In this document: piece after piece, positions 1 through 9,048 of the stretch
Layout: each line of letters opens with the position of its first letter
Position numbering within the stretch: position 1 is the stretch's first letter
The notes under the pieces: model-generated
What the model was told of the DNA's origin: nothing
Databases searched by the model: none
The model's input: the letters and a program-made list of their open reading frames with translations, nothing else
Program-made: the position numbers and the translations under genes
Assembly: GCA_035578175.1 (NCBI GenBank)
Contig: JAQMRL010000001.1
Location: 55,699,553 to 55,763,552, forward strand
Direction: 5' to 3'
Source: Catonia carolina
Lineage: Eukaryota > Arthropoda > Insecta > Hemiptera > Achilidae
Length of the DNA: 64,000 nucleotides

Positions 1-192
1 AAAATAAATCTTTACAAATCATCAAGCAGCCAAGCTGGTTGATAAATTCATCAAGCATCAATCAATGGTAATGACAAGTTATTATCCCTTCATTCTTTTA
101 CTAAATAGTTTGAGATTGAATTGGTAGGACCTGTGGGTCAGACAGACAGCCAGTATGAATTGTCTTCTGATAGTTTTTGGTATCATTTAGAG

Positions 193-452
193 CAGAGGTT
201 CCCAAACTGTGTGCCGCGAGGCCGGCCAAGTGAGCCGCGGAACTCAAGGAAAATAAATTAAATTAAATTTAAACGGTCGAACAAAAAAATGCCCAGCCGA
301 TGACTATAAGTAAGTATGTATAAGTATGATATAAGTACGTTTATATCAAGTACTTAAGCTTAATCAATGGCATAAAGTAATAGGTGTGCCGCGGCTATTG
401 GCGGTTTTTTTTTTGTAGTGTGCTGCAAGAAAAAAAAGTTTGGGAAACACTG
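193..452. mobile_element. hAT-type MITE with 8-base target duplication
   Basis: A 260-base element starting CAGAGGTTCCCAAACTGTG and ending with the inverse AGTTTGGGAAACACTG, terminal repeats typical of hAT non-autonomous elements. It is flanked by a perfect 8-base duplication ATTTAGAG (185-192 and 453-460), the length hAT transposases make. The interior is non-coding, with GTGTGCCGCG-type subterminal motifs at both ends. Clear call. Confidence 0.95.
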
Positions 453-734
453 ATTTAGAGTGTACTATTAATAAATAGTAGCCTGTCTGCAAATTATTTA
501 TTTATTTCCATTTATCAAGAACAAATACAATTGCAATTTTATATAACTAATTTCTGAATTCTTACAAAGGTCTAGCTTGTGCACAGGAATAAATTGTATG
601 GTATTGTAAACTTTATAATTAAACTAAACAAATTAATTGTAATAGCTGGTGAGTGCATAGTTTAAAGAAAGCACTGTTACACACTAAGAGACGAAAAAAA
701 GCAAAATTTACAATAATATTTTAACTAATACTAT

Positions 735-965
735 GTTGTTATTTAGGTCATCAGCCAAATGACTAGTTTGAACCTGTAGAGCTTTTATTAAGTAAAACAA
801 AGAGTGAGGTGGTTTATCATTGTCTTCCTCACAAGAGTGAAAAATTATTTTTATCAGCATGCCAGGCCCTCTGAAAGCACATTTTCCACCCTGCAAATGA
901 CACTTTCACTTCATTCACCACAGGGGTCTGGCAGTATAATGAAATTCATTACTTTCAGAGGAGAT
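735..965 (-). repeat. Short interspersed repeat family R, copy 1
   Basis: A roughly 230-base repeat, inverted relative to copies at 37724-37965 and 63845-64000. Shared blocks include CCTCTGAGAGTAATGAATTT, GGAGGGCCTGGCATGCTGAT, the GTTCAAACC-like motif and a TTGAACAACAATAAT-type tail. The GTTCAA block resembles a Pol III B box, so it may be a SINE, but no A box is obvious. Short open frames here are shared repeat sequence, not genes. Confidence 0.75.
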
Positions 966-1787
966 AAATCATGGTCATGGACTAGTGTCGTTTACACCTC
1001 TAACTCTTCTGTTCTTAAATACTTCAGTCATTTAATTGGCTGGCCATGTGATAAAAAACAAATCTATTTTTTGTAGCTCTGGAAGTAACAGATTGAATGC
1101 AAATAATTAAACATTCCGCTTGTCTGTTAATGGGCATAACTAACATTATATAGAACTAAATATTATCATGAATTTTACCAACATTGACGGGATATTACAT
1201 GAAACAATATTATTAACTATTTCCCTAGCACTAATTTATCAATAAATATTGTCACAACCGGTAACAATAATAATCATAAAACCAATGTTTATATAAATAA
1301 TATGTCGCATGGTAGCAGAAGATAAAAGCAAGCTTTTGGTAACAATACACTAAAATATATGACTGAAACAAGAGAGGCAGTGATGCAAAAGCACATTTAA
1401 ATTACCTTAGATATGTTGAGCTAATTAAATTCTCAGACTGCCTTCTTACTAAATTTATCAGCCAAATGGTTATACTTCTTTCATAAACATGAGAAGTTAG
1501 AGCAGTATTTCATTTAGTCTTTAGAATATTAAGATAATATGTCACTGAGGCTCAATAATATGCTGCAGTGGTATTATTAATGGTACATTCAATCTGGGGT
1601 TTAATAACTGATACAACTTACAGCTCTGGTATGATAATTATGCATAATTTTCTGCAAACGTTACGCTTAGTAATAAATAATAGTTTAAACACATTAACAC
1701 AAAAAATACATACAACTTTGTTCATGGCCTATACAATACTGACAACTACCAATCAAATGAACATAATTTTGAAAACACAATACTTAC
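966..1787. other. ZnT intron, nothing recognised
   Basis: AT-rich intron or downstream side of exon 6. No coding similarity, RNA gene or repeat boundary seen apart from the exon 6 donor at its right edge. Confidence 0.6.
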
Positions 1788-2088
1788 ATTAGATTTACTA
1801 ATAGCCCCAACGCAGAGGTTATTAACATAATTTCCGTATCAATTTCATAGTCTCTAGAGACTATCCTCTCTATGGCCAAGTAAACCAAAATACCAGTAAC
1901 AACCCAAATCGTTAGTACTGATGCAACGGCTCCAATAACTTCCGCTCTATGCCAACCAAATAAAAACACCCTGGTTGGTTTTCTTGCTGCTACCCATAAG
2001 GCGAACAATGAGATCATAAAACTAGCAAAATCAGTCAGAAGGTGAGCTGCATCAGTTGCTATTGCAAGACTGTTTGACATAAATCCTC
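1788..2088 (-). CDS. ZnT: ZnT-type zinc transporter, coding exon 6 (membrane segments 2-4, zinc site)
   Basis: A 301-base exon that identifies the gene. It encodes GGFMSNSLAIATDAAHLLTD and continues through segments 2, 3 and 4 (segment 3 region RAEVIGAVASVLTIWVVTG, then LVYLAIERI, and segment 4 up to LLVNLM). HLLTD in segment 2 is the HxxxD half of the transmembrane zinc-binding site of cation diffusion facilitators, which exchange cytosolic Zn2+ for protons into vesicles. FGWHRAEVIGA matches the conserved loop and segment 3 of ZnT2/3/4/8 proteins. Acceptor CTTTCAG (2090-2089) and donor GTAAGT (1787-1782) fit; it leaves in phase 2. The second HxxxD (segment 5) and the C-terminal domain must lie left of the window. 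Confidence 0.97.
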
Positions 2089-2282
2089 CTGAAAGCAGAA
2101 AATGTTTTTATTAATGTCAACTATACATCCCTCACACAAGTTCCTTTGGCCTGGCCCTTCAACAAGTTCATTTTTCATTTTAACATGTTCAATGCGGCCC
2201 GAGTAAAGCGAGGTTATTCGCTGTGGCTGGACCATATTTCAATGTTAAACTTGTCCGCAACAAAACAACTTACACAAAACTC

Positions 2283-2653
2283 GTCTTCGAAAATGGAATG
2301 ACACTTGGAAAAATTGTCCCCCCAGTAAACTTCCCAATGTCAGAGAAAATATTTTTGAAAAACTACCCATACAATTCACCAACCGACGTGATCAAGTAAT
2401 ACAAACAAGACTCAGAATTGGACATACTTTTCTCACACATGGACATCTACTCACAAGAAAACCTCACAACACCTGCAATTACTGTCACTCCAAAATCACA
2501 ATACAACACATCCTTACTGACTGCACATCTCTGGAAACGTTTCGGCGCACATTTAACTTGCCACGCGACATACACGAGTGTTTTAAAGATGAATACAATA
2601 CATCCAGATCTATAGATTATATCAAATTCTTGTATCCGCGTGGATTACTTTAA
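2283..2653 (+). pseudogene. LINE 3' end: RNase H / terminal domain fragment
   Basis: An open frame ending in TAA at 2651-2653 encodes RLRKWNDTWKNCPPSKLPN at its start and TRLRIGHTFLTHGHLLT further on, then a CNYCHSKITIQHILTDC cysteine-histidine block. This is the signature of the C-terminal end of RNase H-bearing non-LTR retrotransposons (I/R1/Jockey-like group). It is 5'-truncated: no reverse transcriptase precedes it. About 200 bases of untranslated tail follow, ending in AATAAAG and a short A run near 2842-2860. A dead fragment in the intron after ZnT exon 6. Confidence 0.8.
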
Positions 2654-2861
2654 AAACTGAATAGAACTTTTATCATGATTGTGAATGTTTATTTTGTGAA
2701 ATTGTTTGCATTTTGTTTATATTCTTTGTTACTAATGTTAGCCACATTGTTAGTTTTTAAGTTTCTATAAGTATATTATTAATAATCTGTTGTAGAATAA
2801 CATTCTAGAAGTCACTAAAAACCTGGTTGTTGATGTGACTTTAAATAAAGTATTAAAAAAA

Positions 2862-4439
2862 AACAAATGTAAAAGTCTGAATGTACTTTGCTTTTATCAC
2901 ATAAAACTATTATTGTTGTACTTGACTATTTTATTGTTAAATTTTACTTTCAATTTCCCTTTAATAGCATTGGCGAAAGGATATATTTTCGAAGAGGATG
3001 AAAATATTTTCGTCGGAAAGTAGCACCAAACAACAAACGAATTTCTGCCGACAATGAAACCAATAAATATAAAATGAAAGAATGCATATTTTGCACTCTT
3101 AGCTGAATAACTTCAGTGTGGCCAAAGATTTTTGAAAAGTTAAAAGTAATTGGTATTACGGTACAGACAGATATCGGTACCTGTGACGGCTTTACGAATT
3201 TCACTTGTTTTCAACAACATTTTATTACCCTTTCAGTTCCCACAGCAGTAAGTCATTCTGTGGACAGATAAAAATGCAATTCCAAAAATGGGGTCACCTA
3301 AGAAAAGAGTTGAATACGCAAACTAGTATTATTATAGGTAAATGACCCTGCCGCTTTGTGCGACTGTGCACGCCTCGTAGGCTTCTAAAATTATAAGTAC
3401 TGATAAAATATTTCTAAACCAATTTTTAAAATAAATTAATATCTACTAGTTTCTTTAAAAAAAGTTAACTTTAGGTCTATATGTACAAACAAATAAGCCT
3501 ACTTAACTGGAACAAATGTATACTATATACCTAGGAGTACATTGATACAATGATTTTCTATTCAAACATCTGCACACGCTTGTTTATAGGCAATCACTTG
3601 TTCACATGAAGACTTGAATAGGTAACGTAATAAATAACTTACACAGTTTTACGTACATCGCAGATATAATTCTAATGATATAATTTTTAAGAAATAAATA
3701 TTAAATAAAATGCCTGATAATAATTATAAATTATACAAAAATGTTAGTAATATAGGCCTATTGGATGTTTTGTTCTTTCCATAAATTTAAATAAATTGGG
3801 CAATTATTTATAACAATGCTTATGAAAATGGTTAAAATGTGAAAAGTTTCATATTTTTAAATATTTTAAAGCATTTATTACATTCGTATACAGACATTTA
3901 TTTATTTAGTTAAATTGTTGCCACACTTATAGGTAGTATAGTAACTGTTGCGTAATTGTAACACAAGTAATGTAATGAAATAACATTTTATAATATTATA
4001 AAAAATACAATAATAAATACAAATACTTTATTTAAAACTAATAACTAAAAATATGTCACTAAAAACAACTAAAACAGCCCGTCAAACTAAACTTAGTCAA
4101 AAATGTATCAGTTTTTAAAATTCCACTAAAAAAACAGGTGACGTTTCTCCTAAAGCTGAGGGTATAGTGGCATAGAATGAACCTTTTTCTACGGCCGAAC
4201 AATAAAAGAAATACAGTTTACCCTAGCTGAACACAGAAAGAAGGATTATAAAACTGAATAGATGGACCACATATTTGTGGCGGCCCGCACCCTGGGAGTG
4301 TTCAATACGCCACATAAATGTGGCAGCCGCACTGAACGTGTTGAGCAAAGAACAAGAACTATTCTGTTTTTAAAGTTCTAGCTGCCAGAAACAAATAAAC
4401 AAAATAAGAAAAGTTTTATAATACACAGGAGTTACTCAC
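2862..4439. other. ZnT intron, nothing recognised
   Basis: AT-rich. Short frames at 2835-3204 show no homology I recognise. A slightly less AT-rich stretch at 4270-4350 (GTGGCGGCCCGCACCC, and CCACATAAATGTGG as a small palindrome) is unexplained. Confidence 0.5.
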
Positions 4440-4960
4440 ACATGTGAACTATTTCTCAATATAATCGCTATCAACGTGGAGACATTTGACGTAACAGAGT
4501 ACCAGTTTTTGTATATCCTCCTCATACCATGTTGCCACCTGAGTTCTTAGCTAATCTGTCACACTGGTTTTTAACTCCTCGTTAAATAAAAATTATAATA
4601 ATATTCTTGTTGAATAAATGAACGTCACTTCGTGTCAAGTCCAGACTGTACGGGAGGTGATTGAACAACTCCATACAAATTTCTTGACCAATTTTTTTAA
4701 TGCTGTTGCTGTATGAGAGCATGCAATGTTATGAAGAAATACACCTGATGATAACATGCCTCTTTTTTTGTTTTGTAATGCTCTCCATAGGCACTCAAGG
4801 ATGTTACAGTGTAGAAATTATGAACCAGCGGCTCTTTCGAATCACAGTGCTCACATTTTTGATTATTTTGTCTGTTGCAACAGACTTGTTTTCCTCATTC
4901 CCTTCATCATGGACATTAGTTTGTCTTTCTCAAAAAATCAGATTACTAAACACTACTGTG
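4440..4960 (-). pseudogene. mariner-like transposase remnant
   Basis: Read on the minus strand in shifting frames, this shows the C-terminal part of a mariner/Tc1-superfamily transposase: GMLSSGVFLHNIACSHT (normally with an HDNARPH core), then YSLDLTRSDVHLF (normally YSPDLAPSDYHLF), then ELKTSVTD, TWYEEDIQKLV and KCLHVDSDYIEK followed by a stop. There are frameshifts and stops, and the catalytic Asp of the first block is replaced. No terminal repeats were recognised. Confidence 0.75.
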
Positions 4961-5029
4961 CTCATGCCACGTCATCATAACAACTGAGTATCTATTGCCA
5001 AACTAACAGAACTTGTGTAATAATAAAAT

Positions 5030-5200
5030 GTACAGAAAATTAAAATATCTACAACTTTTGTTTTAAGCATTTTTCTCTAGAGACCCTAGTTTAGCATGAA
5101 AGTGATTTATCCATATTATTAAGCCAAACTAAGGTTGATTTTCATTTTGCATCATTCACTCATAAATAAAATAAGGTTATGTTTTTTGAGGTTAATTTTT
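5030..5200. repeat. Partial family X segment, abutting the full copy
   Basis: This segment matches 6300-6480, an internal part of the neighbouring family X element (blocks TCTACAACTTTT, GCATTTTTCTCTA, GGTTGATTTTCATTTTGC), in the same orientation. The full copy begins directly after it, so the pair looks like a fragment joined head-to-tail to a complete unit. Confidence 0.7.
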
Positions 5201-5238
5201 ACTTTCTCTTGCCTATATGAATATATAGGAAGGAAAGT

Positions 5239-5556
5239 ACTATATAACTAAGTTATCTTAGCGTGATTTCTGCGCAGGTAGTAGGGATGGATGGTATTGG
5301 AGTGGTGGAGAAGTTGAGTGAGAGAGATTGAGTACCTGAGAGAGATAGCATTATGACTAATAATTGTATTGAAAATACTAGTGAAGCGAAACGTATACTC
5401 TTCAATGTTAACAGACCGAAGGTTGGAATGTGACTGACGTGGGCTAGGCTATTAGTTCGCTTTGTACTCCCACTACAACGATGCCTCGCCTACTAACGCC
5501 ACGAGATGTACTATTGCGCATTCATACATCACGCTAAGATAACTTAGATCCCGTAT
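5239..5556. mobile_element. MITE nested inside family X
   Basis: Terminal inverted repeats CTAAGTTATCTTAGCGTGAT (5248-5267) and their inverse at 5528-5547 enclose about 300 non-coding bases, richer in G and C than the surroundings. Other family X copies read GGAAAGTATTGTTTTCAT across this point, whereas here GGAAAGTA and TTGTTTTCAT are split apart by the insert. The exact ends are uncertain by a few bases; a TA duplication is possible. Confidence 0.85.
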
Positions 5557-5655
5557 ATTGTTTTCATGTCGATTTTTCGAAATCGAGTTTTCACCGGATC
5601 TATATGTTTTCAGACCCCCTGAACCCAAAAAACATGTTTTTAGCGATTGGCCTGT

Positions 5656-5673
5656 GTGTGTGTGTCTGTCTGT

Positions 5674-5710
<37 letters not shown>

Positions 5711-5711
5711 C

Positions 5712-5772
<61 letters not shown>

Positions 5773-5780
5773 TGTGTGTG
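5656..5780. repeat. TG/CG-interrupted microsatellite
   Basis: A long run of TG dinucleotides, interrupted by TGCG steps and one CGCG. It lies inside family X at the place where other copies have shorter TG or CA runs. The Cys/Val-rich reading frames across it are artefacts. Confidence 0.95.
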
Positions 5781-7416
5781 AACAGAATATCTCAAGAACG
5801 GAATATCGTACAAACTTGAAACTTGAAACTTAAGTTACATACCACTACCGGACCCGACACGAACATTTTCATCAAAATCGGTCAACCGGAAGTAGTAGTT
5901 TATTCGTGTAATTTTTCACTTTTTTGCGATTTTCTCAAAAACCGGTCCTACGATTTTTTTTAAAGTCACCTCATTTACTAAATTTTTTATTCTCTACAAG
6001 ATAGGGTAGGTGCCATGTTTGCTGAAATTCTGGGTGGGGCTGTTTTTACGTAAAAACATTTTCTTTTTAAGATTGCGGCTTTATTATGCATTTTAGCGCA
6101 AAACGTTATATAATAAAAGTTGTAGAGAATGTAAAATTCTACAACTTTTATTTCAAACAATTTTTTGTATAATGCTTAGTTTAGCGGTAATTTGCGATTT
6201 TGTTTTTTTCTCACGAAAATGTGAGAAAAATTTATTTTTTTAAGATTTCGGCCTTAGTATGCATTTTACGACAAAAGTGTATATAATTAAATTTATAGAA
6301 AATTAAAAGATCTACAACTTTTACTTAGAGCATTTTTCTCTACAGAGCCTAGTTTAGTGAGAAAGTGATTTTCCGTATTTCTAAGCCAAACTGAGGTTGA
6401 TTTTCATTTTGCGTCTTTCACTCATGATTAAAATTAGGTTATGTTTATTGAGGTTAGTTTTTTGTTTATTTCTTATGTTTTATTACTAATGTTAGGTTTA
6501 TTGTTAATTATTTGCACTGGCAAGAGAAAGTTGTGTGAGTGTTTCACACCAGATTTTTTTTGTTTAATTCTAATGTATTGTAACTAATGTTAAGTTATAT
6601 TGTTCATTATTTGCATTGGTAAGAGAAAGTTGTGTAAGTGTTTCACAACAATTTTTTCATAAAGTTTCTTGCTGCATTATGAATCTAATAAATAAATATT
6701 AAAAATATGGTGTGAAACACTCACACAACTTTCTCTTGCCAGTGCTAATAATTTAAACAATATAACCTAACATTAGCAATAAAACATTAGAAATAAACAA
6801 AAAACTAACCTCAAAAAAATAACCTTATTTTAATCATGAGTGAAAGACGCAAAATGAAAATCTACCACAGTTTGACTTAAAAACATAGAAAATCATTCTT
6901 TCATGCTAAACTAGGCTCTGTAGAGAAAAATGCTTTAAATAAAAGTTGTAGATCTTTTAATTTTCTATAAATTTTATTATATACACTTTTGTCGTAAAAT
7001 GCATACTAAGGCCGAAATCTTTAAAAAAATCGATTTTTCCCACGTTTTCGTGAGAAAAAATCAGAAAATCGCTAATTACTGCTAAACTAAGCGTTATACA
7101 AAAAAAGTTTGAAATAAAAGTTGTAGGATTTTAAATTCTCTACATTTTTTATTATATACATTTTTGCTCTAAATTGCATATTAAAGCCGTAATCTTAAAA
7201 AAACTATGTTTTTACGTGAAAACAGCCTCACCCAGAATTTAAGCAAACATGACGCCTACCCTATCTTGTAGAGAATAAAATGTTGAGTAAACCAGGCGAT
7301 TTAAAAAAAAATCGTAAGACCAGTTTTTGAGAAAATCGCAAAAAAGTGAAAAATTATATGAATAAACTACTACTTCCGGTTGACCGATTTTGATGAAAAT
7401 GTTCGTGTCGGGTCCA

Positions 7417-7420
7417 GTAG
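7417..7420. repeat. Target site duplication, left (GTAG)
   Basis: GTAG directly before the first LTR, repeated as GTAG at 27403-27406 after the last LTR. Removing the array and one copy restores the family X sequence seen in inverse orientation near 5832-5858. Confidence 0.9.
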
Positions 7421-9027
7421 TGTAATGAATTTCTAAGATTTTGTCTCCAAAATCTTCTCAATTCATTTACAATCCCGTTTTTCTGATTTTTATGCCGGAT
7501 TTATTTTATTTTAAGGGTTATGTATTTTTCTTCATTGAATTTAATTATTTTATTCATTTATTTCCAGTTGGTTTTATTTCACTAGATTTTTATTCCGTAT
7601 TTAAATTTACGTTTTTAATTCTTAGGCTTACGTCCGGTGTCCGATTTCATTTTTGTCGTTACTTCTTTATTGTTCAGTTACTCACACGTGTAATTTGTAT
7701 CTCTCTCTCTTTCTATCTTACACGTTTGATTCTCTCTCTCACTCCCTCTGTTACCGTCGTTTTATTTTCCATATAATTTTCCTCCTTTAAATTCTTAGTA
7801 TTTCCGATGTATCGGCATTTTCACCGCCTCGAACGCTTCCATTCGTGAACGTTAGGGGAATGACCTTTTTTTGCCTTTGTGTGCGTTGAGTTTTTACGCT
7901 TTGTCTTGGACAGGATGTCGAACCGATAACATCAAATTTTACAGGTAAATAATTTTTCTTTTCCAAAATGGGAAAATTACCTAAATTTAAATTTAAGTAC
8001 CATGTTTAATAATTTTTCAGGTTTTAACTTAAACAATTTTTTTTAAATCTATTTCTTTTTTAATTTAAATTCATAATGTTTCTTAATATTATTATGGTGT
8101 TTTAAATATCCTATTTATAGACTAAATAAATCTCTTTAAAATGTTTTATTAATTTTAAGTAAAAAAAAAAAAAAAAAACTTAATAAGTTCAGTATATTTT
8201 TCTTCTTTTAAATTTTTAAATCTTAAATATGACAAATTTTCTTTTAAACTCTTGTTCAACGACCACTGAGTTACTTAAATTTTCTAAGTAATTCTTTTAC
8301 TAAATTTCATCTTGCAATTCATTTTTTTTAATGTCTTAATTTTATTTAGTTTTCTTTCCCCGACAAATAAATACATTACTATATTTATTTTTCTTCACCT
8401 TAAATCATTTATTAAACTCTTCCCAAGAGATTTTTCCCCGTTTCAGTCCAAGGACTTTAAAAATAGTTTTTCTTAAATATTCCTATTAATTTATTATATT
8501 CATATTAAGTATTTTCTATTGTTAAATCAAGTTTTGTTAAAATTAATTTATTCCAATTTTTTTTAAACTGTATTGTTATTTAACTAATTATTTTTTTCAA
8601 ATTTTAAATGAATTAACAGTTTTACTTAAAAATCATAATTTTATTTATTTTATTTAGTTTTTAGTTATTCATTAATAAATTATTTTAGCTGCTCATTAAT
8701 TTTTTTTATTGTTTTCTTTCTGTGTCAAATGTCATTGCGTCTAGACCTGTGTGGTTCTTTAACCAAACCTTCGCAGTACTAAAAGCGAGTTTTTACCATC
8801 ATTTGAGCTACGTTATTCAAATCGCTGGGTTGCCAATTAATCCCTGAATTCAATTTCAGTTTCTGGTTGGATTCTAAAATTGGATGGTGGAAAGCCCCCG
8901 CATTATCTCTGCAAAACACCTTACACAATTAGTGTAATTCGCCGTGCTTTTTTTTTTACATCTTTTCACCCTACAAAATGGTGGAGGCTTCGTTTTTCCA
9001 CTACAAAATTGGTGCTTTTATACTACA
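7421..9027 (+). repeat. LTR 1 (1607 bases)
   Basis: Starts TGTAATGAATTTC and ends TATACTACA. T-rich, with a CTCTCT-rich stretch near 7700-7750, an 18-A run at 8161-8178 and AATAAA near 8125. The TATA box and start site cannot be placed with confidence. It has A at 7492 where the other two LTRs have G. Confidence 0.93.
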
Positions 9028-9030
9028 AAA

Positions 9031-9048
9031 TGGTAGAGGCGCCGTGTT
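9031..9048 (+). promoter_or_regulatory. Primer-binding-like site, copy 1
   Basis: TGGTAGAGGCGCCGTGTT starts three bases after the LTR end. Position and the leading TGG fit a site complementary to a tRNA 3' CCA end, but I cannot name the tRNA. The same CTACAAAATGGTGG-like motif occurs at 8971, 9001 and 9064 as well. Confidence 0.55.

Larger units (their letters stand above)
5201..6531 (-). mobile_element. Family X element, left arm of an inverted pair
   Basis: A non-coding unit of roughly 1 kb once its nested MITE is removed. It is bounded by the 13-mer ACTTTCTCTTGCC (5201-5213) and its inverse GGCAAGAGAAAGT (6519-6531). Next to the first end is a near-palindrome CTATATGAATATATAG, and beyond the other a GTGTGAGTGTTTCACACC hairpin. 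It contains a long TG microsatellite and alternating poly-T and ACAACTTTTATTTCA blocks. It is the inverted partner of 6728-27619. No transposase is present, so the superfamily is unknown. Confidence 0.8.

Noticed and set aside
5558..5833. Cys/Val-rich reading frames
   Set aside because: They are translations of the TG microsatellite inside family X.
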